64,000 nt of DNA from Rugalucina vietnamica (lineage: Eukaryota > Mollusca > Bivalvia > Lucinida > Lucinidae). The notes under the pieces were generated by a model, which did no database searches, was not told the DNA's origin, and worked only from the letters and a program-made list of their open reading frames with translations. Of this stretch, positions 20,098-30,613 are shown one piece after another; within the stretch, counting starts at the first letter, position 1; each line of letters begins with the position of its first letter. The position numbers and the translations under genes are program-made. The stretch is taken from positions 37,042,329 to 37,106,328 of the forward strand of contig OZ024880.1 of NCBI GenBank assembly GCA_964017185.1, given 5' to 3'.

Positions 20098-23000
20098 TAT
20101 TTTTTTTTTTATTTATTTTTTATTTATTTTTTTTTTCTCAAAACATGAATTGTGGGTACTCGCTTAAACCTGCTTTACTATATGAAAGTGGTATGGATGT
20201 ATTTAAGCACATACACTTCACCGACGTGTGTATGGCGTTCACAACAGACAGATATGCGTACAAGTACAGTGTAATGACAAAGCAATGGAAACATAAAACC
20301 AACACTCTGCATATGCGATGGCAAATGTGCAGTTACTGTACATAGCGTCTTTATTTTCGCAATCTGTCTTCTACTTAAATCCGAAATTTCAAGCTTCTAG
20401 TCTGCTTCTGCGAATGTACAGACTGGTTTGTGTCGGACATCTGGTCGGAAACAAAATTTGTTTCTCATGCAAAGGCTCAAAGTAGAGACTACCGTGTTCA
20501 TGTAGTTGTTTGTGTCCGTGGCCGTGCTCTCGTCAGCACAGGAGAAGTCATCTGAGCTTGGTAGCGTCTTACAGCACGCCAGTGGGGTCTTCAGGGTGTA
20601 CGAGGTATAGTCCACCACCCAACCACTGGCACCGGTAAAGTCATTGTAGTTGTCCACACCGCAGCAATCCATCTGTGATAAAACAACTCACATGTAAAAT
20701 ATAAAGGTTAGATCTGTTGAAAGTAGTGAAAACCTTCAAAGAGATAGTTAGGGTCATTTGCGTAATTTCGGGTAAGGAACCCTCATCAGTGACCCGTTAT
20801 AATCCGGCAACGAAAGAAAAGGCAAGTGTTCCTTTACACAAGGGAAGTCAAAGACTCAATCCTAAACGGGGCCAATAGTGTTTAGAATGCTTCTAATCAT
20901 TTAAAATTTTATCATTTTCGAATACTCTTCTTATTCTTATTGGTCACAAAGGACAGAAAGAAAAATATAATCTGCAATATAGACGATGTACGAGGAGACT
21001 TTTATAAGTTTTTAACACTGATCATTATGTGAAAGGCACTACTCAGTGCGATACGACAGTTCTTTACATTGTTTTAATAAGAAAGCCAGGACAACTTGTT
21101 TGTTTGTCCAAGTAAACATTTTTTTCAGTCATGTCAGAACGGAGCTATCGCTTCCTGGGTTTTACGTACTTTGGAGAGTCAATGTGTCCTGCTGAAGGAC
21201 ACAACACGTTGCCGCCAGTGATCGAACCCAGGACCTCTCGATTAGGAGTCCGATGCTCTACAACCGCCATATCTTGTCAAATTCCATTCAGCATTTGTAT
21301 TTTATGCTTAATGAAAAACCTCCTACCTGTTGTGCGAGAAAATTCCAAGCCACGGAATTCAGATTTGTTCCATTCAACCCTTTGTAGTCTGACTGAATAC
21401 CATCCCTCAATAGCTGTTTAGATGGGTCGTCAAACTGTAATAGAAGCCATATAAAGCGACTGTAGAATGTGAAGATTTTGCAGCACAAGTGTTCTAAAGA
21501 AAAGACCTTCCATAGAAGCTATATCTACGTTTCTCCCTGACATTACAAAGATGCTATACGATGGAAAATTTGAAGACCTATATAAGCCCCAAGACGGAAA
21601 TGTGAGAGGTGTTTAAAATTTTTGTGCTGTTGGCGCCTTATGTATGTTATCATATTTTTAGTTAAGTTTAGGTAACTGAGTGGCCACCTATTGGGAAAAT
21701 AGCTGCTCATTCGGCTTACGAAATGTTTTCATGGTATAAGTACCTTATTGTTAGTTTTTTCCCGCCTCGGTTTTTGGAGTGGGAAATCTTTTTCTAATTG
21801 CGCCTTTTCCTGATCGTTGCCTACTTGTACCTGTTTCCTAAGCAACTCATCTCCCGTGAACTGCTAGATCTGATCTTTTGAGATACTTAAGACAGAGGAC
21901 AACCTGTATATGCAGCATTTTAGATATAAATAAAATGACAAACTATATGTTGTAACGGGAGACAATATTGAACGACAAAGACCTAACATTACTCCCTGCT
22001 ATACCTTATCAAAACCATCATAACCTGATAATAGCACATAGTCATAAAAGAACTTACCACATTTGAAAATCGGAAGAAGATGATAACCACAGTGATTTCC
22101 GCCAGCAAGAGGATCACACATATCACCAGGTACTGTAATAAATAATAGGTAATATTGATGGCTCATGGTATCTTGGCACAAAAAAAAAAAACAGTTAAAT
22201 TTAGGCTGAGCCATTTGAAATTAGGTAGCAAGGGTTTTCACGATTATTTTTCAAATTATAAATTGGCTATAGAATAGTTGTATGATTTCTAAAAGCCTCG
22301 TAGCTTGGTTGTTAGAGCACAAGGTACAAAGCCCCTATTTGGAACGGCGATGTAGCACTTAGCCGTGACATAAGCATTAAATCTCATGCCGTTTGGCTTG
22401 ATGAACATACCAACAACTGTTCAGTTGGTTGTGAAACAAATGCAGAAAAACTTACATTTACTCTTTTATCTTTTCTTTTTCCTTCCTTTTTATGGGTATC
22501 ATTTGTGAGCGTGTGTGTTTAGGTGTGTTTTGTTGTAGTTTTTGTTTTTGATACTGCATACATAAACTGTATCTGACAGTTTTTATAGTCTCTTCGGGGC
22601 TCAAAAGTCCGATACCACAGTGGCATTTTGGTGTGTTTCCAGAGGTATGATTTGGTAGTTTAAAAAAACTGGCTTTATTTAATACTTTCGAATTGGCCTT
22701 TGATGGAGCAGACTTAATAAAGGCCCTTGACATACGCTTAAAACTTTGGCAGCAATTGGTTTAAAATGTTGGTTTCCTTAAATCGACATTTCATGCCTCT
22801 ATTCCGTTTCTGTGGCTGCACTGACCGGTTTGTGTCAGACCTGGTCGGAACTATCGAAGACCGTTTTGCTGGCATGGCGGCTCAGATTTCTCCTGGCCAG
22901 AGTCTCAAAAAGTGAAACATAAAAAATTCAAGAACCACTTACTATGGTGAGACAAGGCTGGATCTTACAACAACCGCCACAGCATCCTAACACCGTAATG

Positions 23001-25629
23001 ATTATCAGAACAAGCCCAAAAACAATAAACCCAATGGCCACTCCGAATAGTAGATCGGTTATGCTGAAGTTCGTGGATAGATCAAAATTACCGAAGCCTG
23101 TGTCTTGTAGCGAGGATTCGAGAGAGGACAGGACGCTTTTGACCATCTGGTCGAGGATGGAGGCCCCGAAACGGATGAATAGCCCTGCGGCGAAGAACAC
23201 CACCCCGAGAATCTGTTGGGAATGAAGACAAAACGAATGAATACGCACGGTTTTTTAATTAATTGTTCTGTACAAATGTACACACAACTGTTTGGTTTTA
23301 TAGGAAAGGCTGCAGGAAGAGTTTGTTGCTTATTTTCTTGTTTGACACCCCACTCAACACAGGTCTGACTGGATCTTAAAGACTCATCTGAAAATCTGGA
23401 GACGCCGGTTGTCGCACCTACGACCCCTGGTCCCGAGGTTGTAAAACTTTTCTCATGCTCAGCTCAGCTGAGACTAAAATTTATCTTGCTCATAAATGTT
23501 AAAATGCCAACAATGTTGGCATTTTAACATTTATAAGCAGGATAAATTACAGTCTTTGGTGATCTTAATCTGAAGTTTCAATTTATTTGGGCTATTCCGT
23601 CATTAATGAGCAGTTGAAATTTCATGATCAGCTGAGTTGAGCATGAAGAAAAGTTTTACAACCTCGTGGCCAGGTTTACAAGGCAAGTCACACAGTGCAT
23701 GAGATCAAGCACACCGGGCCAAAACTCTACCCTGCGTGAGACGATAGTAGCATCTGCTAAGCTGTTATTGTTGGTGTTGATGAAGATATTTACATTGTGA
23801 AATTTATATTCGTTTAAAATGTTGCCTACGACGTACGTGTTGGGGCAACTGTTTGTACATTGTGGATTTTTAGACCGTAAATAGTTTGTTTGAGCACCGT
23901 GACTGAGAGAGCGTGATGCAAGAAGAGCAAATAGATATTTGTCTTTCGATGCAGACTTTCTGATGCGTTCAGATGCGAAAAATGTATCCAAACCAAAAAG
24001 TATTCTGTTTTTTAGATTTGCATTTTTCAGATAAAAGTACAGAAATGCACGGAATGGTTTGTCTCATTTAATACGAGTACAATATGTATGAAGGTTGGAT
24101 CAAGATATAAGACTGTTTTAGTTTGTTTAGGTTGGTTCTGTACATAACGAGGTCTGATTGTGCTGTGCACAGCGTTGTGAGGATATTGGTCGTCAAGTCG
24201 ATTTGCACCTGTACACACATGAAATCAGTAAATTGCTGCCATCATATCTATAACAAAAATAATTGTGTTCTTGTCTTTGAGAATGTGTGTCGCTTTGCTT
24301 GGTTTGAGTCCGTCGAATGAGCAAGGAATTACTGGTATTTTATAGCGGGTGAGGTGTATGGGGGTGCAACATTTTAATGCAACATTTTAATAGAATATAA
24401 ATGTTTTGTCTTCGATTCCAGAACATAATTAGTGTTATTATCATCATGAAGGCCTGGGGGATTTAAGGCCTGATTTCGGCCTCATGTGTTGGTAAAAAAT
24501 TGAATTTTGGAAATTTGGAAAAGTATTGCAAATAGTAGGTATATGTCCCTTGTTATAACATCTAGCACAACTATCACATTCAAATTACACATGTTGCCAT
24601 GGCAACGCTCCAAAAAGCATAGAAATACCACTTTTTGCAATTTTGGGTCTATTTTTCACCATTCAACATCATTTTCAACTACCGGCCCACGCGACGAACA
24701 ATTTCATCATCCAGAGATATTGTATGCTAAGAATCGTGGGCTGGCACACAAAATTAAAAAATGTGTTCAGAAATGGTCAAAAATAGACCAAAAATTGCAG
24801 AATTTGCTCTATCTATGGTTGTTCTGGGCGTTGCCATGGCAACACTTGTAGGATAAATGAAATGCTTGTTCTTGTTTTTAAAAGAGGAGACATATGGCTG
24901 TTTTAAGGAATAGTTTTCTCACCTAAATTCCAAAATTTATTTTTTAGCAAAATCTGAGGCCAAAATCAAGCGTTAAATGCCCCAGCTCTTTATTGTTTTG
25001 TTGCTGTTGTTTTTAGAAAAGCGTGATGCCTGAAAGCCTGCCATGTCAATAAAATAATGAGCCGCCTCGTGGGAAAACCAACAATGTGGTTTCCGAACAG
25101 GTCCGACACAAATCAGGCTGTATAGTCACAGAAGCAGACTAGAAGCTTGAAATTTCGGGTTTAAGTAGAAAAGGAATTGTACTATCCGACTAGCGAAAAC
25201 AAAGGCGCTGATCAGCTTCGCGGTTACCGCGAAGCTGATCTGCGCCTTTGTTTTCGCATATGCAGATTGTTGGTTTTCTCACGAGGTGGCTCATATATGT
25301 ATGAGGTGTCCTTTACAAACTCACATTTATACCATGTACTGAGAAGCATTTTAGGCTGTTCTGATTTGCTTAGTCAATATTTTCGTAGTAAAATGAGCTT
25401 CATTAATTTGATTGAAATATTTTAGTCAAACAAACTTTCACTGGTATTCCTTGTTCTTTTGTAAATACGAATGCGAATATAGTAGTTATTCTGAAAAATA
25501 CACTTCGTCCACGAAATTAATAGTCAAGTTACAATAAATGTTCCAAAAATGCTCGAGACGAGTACTCACCAAAAATATAATGTTGATGGACACGATAGCG
25601 ACTCGTGAAATGGCGGCTGGTTTACCCAT
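18110..25629 (-). CDS. Tetraspanin, six to seven exons
   Basis: Four-pass membrane organiser that forms lateral webs with integrins and other receptors. Exons, transcription order: 25629-25570, 23212-22943, 22132-22058, 21434-21327, 20672-20493, 18882-18799. All have GT/AG borders and phase 0 and total 259 codons. Seen: short N-terminus MGKPAAISR; TM1; small loop with an NFS sequon; TM2 and cysteine-rich GCCGGCCK; TM3; large loop with NGT (Asn156), CCG (174-176), CC, C and GC (232-233), six cysteines in all; start of TM4 (VPIVAGVLSGIGLIQ). A seventh segment (18295-18110) supplies the rest of TM4, but its frame does not join (separate entry). A 5' UTR acceptor is likely at 25653. Intron 1 is 2.3 kb and full of repeats. 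Confidence 0.88.
18470..18612 (-). mobile_element. tRNA-derived SINE
   Basis: On the minus strand GCCTCCGTGGTGCAGTGGTT carries an A-box-like segment and GCAGGTTCGACCCCGGG a B-box, spaced as in a tRNA. A non-tRNA body follows, ending near 18470. It lies in tetraspanin intron 6. The body start resembles the SINE at 8897. Confidence 0.75.
18799..18882 (-). CDS. Tetraspanin exon 6 (residues 232-259)
   Basis: Acceptor gttattag|GGA, donor CAG|gtaaat; reads GCYQKIKDLIFGN then the start of TM4. The GC pair is the conserved last cysteine of the large loop. Confidence 0.85.
19030..20033. mobile_element. TIR element with TACTGACGTCAACA ends (about 1 kb)
   Basis: TACTGACGTCAACATAAAAC at the left is mirrored by TGTTGACGTCAGTA at the right (about 20020-20033), both abutting TA. 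An internal plus-strand frame of 111 codons at 19566-19901 (rich in R, K, F) matches no transposase I recognise. Probably a non-autonomous Tc1/mariner-like element in tetraspanin intron 5. Confidence 0.65.
20040..20205 (+). repeat. Poly-T tract and family C fragment
   Basis: A run of about 37 T interrupted by few other bases is followed by TCTCAAAACATGAATTGTGG and CGCTTAAACC, a piece of the family C hairpin. The right half is lost. Confidence 0.6.
20296..20480 (-). mobile_element. Family B MITE copy 7, near an exon donor
   Basis: Degenerate copy: AAAACCAACACTCTGC, centre collapsed, then AAATCCGAAATTTCAAGC and a CATGCAAAGGCTCA end. Its end at 20480 is 12 bp from the exon-5 boundary of the tetraspanin gene, so it sits just inside intron 5. 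Confidence 0.75.
20493..20672 (-). CDS. Tetraspanin exon 5 (residues 172-231)
   Basis: Acceptor tatcacag|ATG; reads MDCCGVDNYNDF with the CCG signature, then LACCK and FSCADE. Donor ACG|gtagtc. Confidence 0.88.
21131..21275 (-). mobile_element. tRNA-derived SINE
   Basis: Minus strand: GGTTGTAGAGCATCGGACTC (A-box), then GGTCCTGGGTTCGATCACTG (B-box), followed by the body with TGTGTCCTTCAGCAGGACAC. A sister copy lies at 43480-43665. Confidence 0.75.
21327..21434 (-). CDS. Tetraspanin exon 4 (residues 136-171)
   Basis: Acceptor tattacag|TTT, donor CAG|gtagga, phase 0. Large-loop segment with an N-glycosylation site at LNGT. Confidence 0.85.
21615..21835 (+). mobile_element. GGTAACTGAGTGGCC repeat, family F long form
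   Basis: Shares GGTAACTGAGTGGCCACC through CCTACTTGTACC with copies at 45549-45785, 58388, 59105 and 61703. The long form also has a left extension (GTGCTGTTGGCGCCTTATG). Confidence 0.75.
22058..22132 (-). CDS. Tetraspanin exon 3 (residues 111-135)
   Basis: Acceptor tattacag|TAC, donor GTG|gtaagt; encodes 25 residues of TM3 (YLVICVILLLAEITVVII). Confidence 0.87.
22293..22420 (+). mobile_element. Degenerate tRNA-SINE fragment
   Basis: GCCTCGTAGCTTGGTTGTTA then GAGCAC resembles an A-box, but the B-box is decayed (ATTTGGAACGGCG). Confidence 0.4.
22795..22886 (-). mobile_element. Family B MITE fragment (right half)
   Basis: GACCGGTTTGTGTCAGACC and CATGGCGGCTCAG ends; the centre and left half are missing. 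It ends about 55 bp from tetraspanin exon 2. Confidence 0.65.
22943..23212 (-). CDS. Tetraspanin exon 2 (residues 21-110)
   Basis: Acceptor cccaacag|ATT, donor ATA|gtaagt, 90 codons. Contains most of TM1, the small extracellular loop, TM2 and the start of TM3, with GCCGGCCKIQPC at the cytoplasmic turn. Confidence 0.9.
23455..23668. mobile_element. TIR MITE with GAGGTTGTAAAACTTTTC ends
   Basis: GAGGTTGTAAAACTTTTCTC at 23437-23456 and GAAAAGTTTTACAACCTCG near 23665 are inverted. Inside, ATGTTAAAATGCCAACA pairs with TGTTGGCATTTTAACAT, and CTCAGCTGA arms flank both sides. It splits a degenerate SINE (GACCCCTGGTCCC before, TGGCCAGGTTTACAAGG after). Confidence 0.7.
24123..24447. other. Non-coding intron sequence
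   Basis: Part of tetraspanin intron 1. Overlapping short frames on both strands show no protein-like composition, and I see no repeat I can name. Confidence 0.4.
24448..24990. mobile_element. Whole-length inverted-repeat element (about 540 bp)
   Basis: GGCCTGGGGGATTTAAGGCC and GATTTCGGCCTCA at the left mirror GAGGCCAAAATC and TTAAATGCCCCAGC at the right. The inner GTTGCCATGGCAACGCTCC pairs with GGGCGTTGCCATGGCAACAC. The element reads as one diverged palindrome; its 114-codon frame follows from the arms and is not a gene. Confidence 0.7.
25059..25293 (+). mobile_element. Family B MITE copy 9
   Basis: Full-length: GAGCCGCCTCGTGGGAAAAC, perfect centre around TTCGCGGTTACCGCGAA, right end ACGAGGTGGCTCA. 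A good reference copy. Confidence 0.92.
25570..25629 (-). CDS. Tetraspanin exon 1 (residues 1-20)
   Basis: ATG at 25629-25627 opens MGKPAAISRVAIVSINIIFL, donor TTG|gtgagt. An acceptor-like TTGTTAACAG ends at 25653, suggesting a 5' UTR intron upstream. Confidence 0.85.
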
Positions 25630-25668
25630 TCCTCAGTCCTTGATCTGTACCTCTGTTAACAAGTAGCA

Positions 25669-25899
25669 AATGTGCGTGAGAAAACCAACAATTTGGGTTC
25701 CGACCAGGTCCGACACAAACAGGGCTGTACAGTCACAGAAGATGGCTAGAGGCTGGAAATTTTGGATTTAAAAAGTGGAGGAATTGTACTATCTGTGTAG
25801 CGAAAACAAAGGCGCTGATCAGCTTCGCAGTTACTGCGAAGCTGATCTGCGCCTTTGTTTTCGCCTATGCAGACTGTTGCTTTTCCCATGCGGCGGCTC
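25669..25899 (+). mobile_element. Family B MITE copy 10 beside the tetraspanin start
   Basis: TGTGCGTGAGAAAACCAAC to CATGCGGCGGCTC, centre CTTCGCAGTTACTGCGAAG. It lies about 40 bp upstream of the tetraspanin start codon, directly beyond the probable 5' UTR acceptor. Confidence 0.88.
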
Positions 25900-25921
25900 C
25901 CGTACTATGTCAAAAGAGTTC

Positions 25922-26189
25922 CATTACGAAAACTTGCCCATGCAATATACAGAGACTGTTGAAAATTTTCAGCTGAAAACTTTTGATATTTTTCTTCTTA
26001 TTTTTGCTCAAAACATTGATTGTGGGTACACGTTAGAACCGCCTCGGCGAGGCGGTTCAAACGAGTACCCACAATCTATGTTTTGGAGCAAAAATAAGAA
26101 AAATAGGTATACCCCTGCATACCCCAGTTTTTCTGTATAAAAGTGGGGTATAAGGGGGTAAATATTACACGGAAATGTTATCCTGATGC
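25922..26189 (+). mobile_element. Hairpin MITE, family C copy 6
   Basis: Ends CATTACGAAAACTTGCCC and GTTATCCTGATG, central CCGCCTCGGCGAGGCGG. It directly abuts family B copy 10. Confidence 0.85.
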
Positions 26190-26799
26190 ACGCCCGTACT
26201 ATGTCAAAAGATTTCTCAGCGTGGAGCTCAATTTCAATGAAAGTACACGACTACATCCACTTGTAGACATTTAAGTCGAACTACAAATATTTGCATTTTA
26301 ATCGGTAGAATTCATCAGAAACGCACGAATAAAGCAGGTATTGTTATTCAATATGCGTATTGCTTATTAAAATAAGTAAATTCTTATCAGACTGGAAGAC
26401 AATGGTTTTGCAGTTTGGTTTGTTGTTTTGCTATGCAACGGCATTTTTCCTGCCAAGTAAAGAAGTCAAGAAAGATCAAAACGCTACAAAGTTGGCGAAG
26501 TTTAAGATTCGTATTTACAGCCCAAACCAAGAAAAAAAAAAAAAATAAAGTATCGGTTTTGACTGAAACATTAAAAGATTCATAGTATTTTAAAGGCGAT
26601 AAAAACGAAGGCTCGTTTAATGAAATTTCACATGAAATGACCACTCGTGTAAGATCTCCTATTTAATTAAAAAACTGGCAAATACTAGTTTCTCCCCGTG
26701 AAAATGGCTGGAAGGCCTACGTCTGGCCTACCATGTTTTCAAAACATAGTCTGATTTATTAGAAAATCAGCAAGTTAGGGGAGTAGTCAGGTACTTTCC

Positions 26800-27340
26800 G
26801 ATAATTTATATAAGATATATCAAATACTACATTAGATATCTTATATAGTTAGATTTATAAGATATCTGACTTATCAATTTAGATATCTTATATACTATAT
26901 AAGATATCTGAATTGTTAAATCAGATATCTTATACACTATATAAGATATCTTATTTATTACAACATATTAGATATCTCGCATATCATACAAGATATAAAA
27001 TATAATAATCCAGATATCTTATTCAATATGATATCTTATTTAGAATAAAAATATCTGATATAATAAATTAGATATATTATATAAATGTGCATATAAGATA
27101 TCTTACACACCTTATAAGATATCTGAATACGTATATAAGATATCTTGTATAGCATATATCTAAATTATAATATTAGATATCTAATATGATAAATTAGACA
27201 TCTTATATGCTGTAGTGATTTAGATATCTCGTATAATAATTCAGATATCTTTTATAGCAATTTAGATATCTTGAGATATCTAAATTAATATATTAGATAT
27301 CTGATATATATAAGATACACAAATAAGATATCTTTATACC
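26800..27340. repeat. AT-rich array of GATATC palindromes
   Basis: About 540 bp in which AGATATCTTATA and its near-palindromic variants recur every 15-30 bp, well over twenty times, in irregular spacing and both senses. There is no clear fixed unit length. Strongly self-complementary and essentially GC-free. Confidence 0.85.
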
Positions 27341-28139
27341 CCCAATAAATAGCAAAACGGCTTGCCATACATCTTTATTAAAGATTTAACAGATGAAAAG
27401 TGAGTCACTTTTCCGCTGCAATATTACAAAAGACACGGTTGTAACATTATTTACAACAACACCCCGGTGCAGATATTACACCCGGGGTGCAAATTTTGCA
27501 CATGAACACGGCTTGTGTGTATGTTGAAATAAAAATGTGACATACCGCTTACTAGTGAAAAGTAGTACGAACAATATATAAATAAATAAATAAATTCGGA
27601 CTTCCTCTAACCGTATTCTTGTTAAAAATGAATTGCTCGTCCGTGTATTCATTCAGATTTTATTCTCACTATGAGTAAATCCTTCCATGAACATATCGTG
27701 AAGCACAAAACAAGGAAGGTCTCGAAACTTAAGTTTAACGGCAAACGAACCTTTTTCAAAGTTTAAATCTACCAAAACACTTATAAGCAAATGCTAATTT
27801 TATGCCGTTGAATGCGATTGTTACTCGATCGTGAAGAACTTACAAAAGGCAAATTTCATGGGTTCTCCATGGGCCAGCTTTTAAGTGGTCCTTATTGAAA
27901 CCACTGAAATATGATTGATTTAAAAGAAACCCCATCCTATGATAGCTCATGAGCTCTTGACTCTCTATAAAAAATGGCATTTTGAATTTTATACCGGGCT
28001 TTATATATGCTAACTTAGTTTTCACCATACTTTTTCAATTTGTCGACTTCAAAATCGCCGGCTGAGTGCTATACTGTTCTATCTCCATTTTTAGGCCAAA
28101 TTAAGTGTGATATACCGTTGGAATCGGAATCAAATATTT
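27341..28139. other. Intergenic, no gene seen
   Basis: AT-rich. The block at about 28035-28085 (GCTATACTGTTCTATCTCC) recurs at 28480-28500 and, inverted and diverged, at about 29612-29660. It may therefore belong to a larger inverted-repeat unit around the element at 28574. Confidence 0.45.
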
Positions 28140-28373
28140 GAGCCGCCTCGTGGGAAAACCAACAATGTGGTTTCCGACCAGGTCCGACATAAATCAGGCT
28201 GTACAGTCACAGAAGATGGCTAGAGCCTTGAAATTTTGGAGTTAAGTAGAGGAGGAATTGTACTATCCGAGTAGCAAAAACAAAGGCGCTGATCAGCTTC
28301 GCGGTTACCGCGAAGCTGATCTGCGCCTTTGTTTTCGCATATGCAGATTGTTGGTGGTCCCATGAGGCGGCTC
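28140..28373 (+). mobile_element. Family B MITE copy 11
   Basis: Full-length with GAGCCGCCTCGTGGGAAAAC and ATGAGGCGGCTCA ends and perfect centre. Confidence 0.92.
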
Positions 28374-28573
28374 ATTTTATCTCCTGGTGTAGTCAGATCT
28401 TCATATTTCTGCCTAGATTTTATGTAATTAACAGTTACCAGTTTACTTTATGTTCTATGTCAAAAAATGGCCCAAATTGTAATGCTATACTGTTCTATCT
28501 CCATTTCGACCATTGAGATGGTTGCATTTGGACTCATTCAGTTACATGACATTTTGGGTCACACTTTAAAGTC

Positions 28574-29295
28574 CAATTCGCATGCGCAAAAATACGCGCG
28601 TGTAAATATACTCCGGTGTAAATATACTCCGGTGTGCAAATCAATCTGTGAGTAAATTTAAATTGCGTTCGCATGGCTTTTATCACCAGGAGTATTTATG
28701 TATGTAAATAAATCATTTCTGGTTTAAAATTTGTTCATTTAAGTTTTCTGTATTTGCAAAACAAGAAGAGGCTGCTTCAAGGTGTTCTTGTAGGACTTAA
28801 TGGTCAGGCTTAACCTTGGCAGTTATACAGTTTCCTATTATCATCCTTTCACAAGGAATTACTGTAAGAATCCTTGCCAAGAATGATGTAGAAATAGTGT
28901 GGTTGTTTGCACTCCATATGATCTAAAATGTGTTGAATGGCAGTAAATTCTTATTTAGCAACAATGTCAACAGTTACAGCAACTGTCATAGAATCGGTTA
29001 AGAACAAAAAAAAATGTGAAAATTCATCATCTAAAAGCAAAATTTAATATTGACTTGAAATAAAAATACTCATGAGTAAATTTTACTTTGCTTTCGCATG
29101 GGCCATAATAGTAAATTTACACGTGTGTATTTGTAAAAATAAAATTTTCATCTGGTCATACCCAGGAGTAAATTTACTCATATGTAAATATACACCGGTG
29201 TGTATTTGCGTTCGCATGCGCTCTCTGCTTACCCCGAGTTAAATTTGCACACCGGAGTATATTTACACGCGTGTATTTTTGGCGCATGCGAATTG
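28574..29295. mobile_element. TIR element, 722 bp, with near-perfect ends
   Basis: CAATTCGCATGCGCAAAAAT followed by ACGCGCGTGTAAATATACTC is mirrored at the right end (ACACGCGTGTATTTTTGGCG then CATGCGAATTG). Sub-terminal blocks GCGTTCGCATGGC / GCTTTCGCATGGGCC and CCAGGAGTA are also repeated. No open frame and no obvious target duplication. Confidence 0.8.
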
Positions 29296-29744
29296 TACTT
29301 AAGCTTACTTGGGAAAACGATTATATATTTTATTGCACTTATCAACAAGCATTGCTTGCTATGGAATCTGGGTCACCAAAATGTTCTGGTCATGAAAAAT
29401 AAGGACATTTTTTATGCAAAATTTTCTATGTCCAAACAAAAAATCCCTATTTTTTCCTAAAGTTACTTAATTTTTACTGCATTTTTTAATTAAGCTCATT
29501 TAGACAGAAAGACATGTTCATAACGCATGTTCACTCTAATGATGAACATTTTGACCTTTTTTGAGGGTCTAGAACTTTTGAACCTACATGTAATTTTCTC
29601 GAGATTTTGAAAAATGGAGATACTGAACACTATAGCACTCAGTCGACAAAATGTTATTTACAAACTTTAATCATTTTCAGTAACAAATTATCATTTTGAA
29701 ATGGCCGAACCTTTTTCAATTCACCCAAATTTATTTTGTCAAAT

Positions 29745-29933
29745 GAGCCGACCAGGTCCGACACAAACCGACCTGTGTCGTCACAAAAAGGCTAGAAACT
29801 GGAAATTTCGGATTCAATAAGAAAAGTGGTTGTACTATCTGTATAGCGAACACAAAGAAGCTGATCAGCTTTGCAGTTGATCTGCGCATGTCTTTGCATA
29901 GGCAAAAGTCCGGCTTTCTCATGACGCGGCTCA
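29745..29933 (+). mobile_element. Family B MITE copy 12 (degenerate)
   Basis: Left terminus shortened to GAGCCGACCAGGTCCGAC; centre reduced to AGCTGATCAGCTTTGCAG; right end ATGACGCGGCTCA. Confidence 0.75.
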
Positions 29934-30162
29934 AGTATTTAAAAGTGAGGATAACCCTATACAAAGAAGAAGAAGGAAAGTGAAGAAGAAAGAAGATTCT
30001 TACGTTCATTTTCATTCTCTCGTATGGCCTCGAGTCGAGTGGTAGAATTAATATTCTTTTGATTGATAAATTATCGACTCTGATTGATCAGTCAATTGAC
30101 TGATTTTAAAATTTCTCTCTACGTGTTATATAACATAACATATACCAGCAAGAACAGCTCGC

Positions 30163-30205
30163 TATTTATTATTATCATTATTATTATTATTATTATTATT
30201 ATTTC
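30163..30205 (+). repeat. (TTA)n microsatellite
   Basis: About thirteen ATT units with one interruption near the start. Confidence 0.85.
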
Positions 30206-30468
30206 ACCGACAGGGGATAAATCAAAACGCAGAACAAACCACGTCGCTATAACACCATCAGAAACATGTACCTGATTTAATATTCTAATTTAATTTTATT
30301 TTTATCATAATTATGACGTCGCTGTTTTCCAGTGGATGACCACACGAGTTTTGCGGGAATACGTAACGTCATTGACGACGTCGGTAATAACAATGTAAAT
30401 TTTCATTGAAAATATGTCCACTTCAAAGGCGATAAAATCCTATTTTAAAAGTCATATGATAAAACGAA

Positions 30469-30565
30469 TCTTACACTCGTGGTCATTTCATATGAAATTT
30501 ATTAAACTCGCCGAAGGCTCGTTTAATAAATTTCATATGAAATGACCACTCGTGTAAGATCCTCT

Positions 30566-30612
<47 letters not shown>

Positions 30613-30613
30613 T
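30469..30613. repeat. Hairpin repeat followed by (TTTA)n
   Basis: TTACACTCGTGGTCATTTC and ATATGAAATTTATTAAAC fold onto their complements ending ACTCGTGTAAGAT at 30561, with GCCGAAGGC at the loop. TTTA units follow to 30613. The right arm of the same hairpin occurs alone at 26608-26657. Confidence 0.75.

Noticed and set aside
23656..23991. 111-codon minus-strand frame in tetraspanin intron 1
   Set aside because: No domain; it begins at a MITE/SINE junction and shows no splice support.
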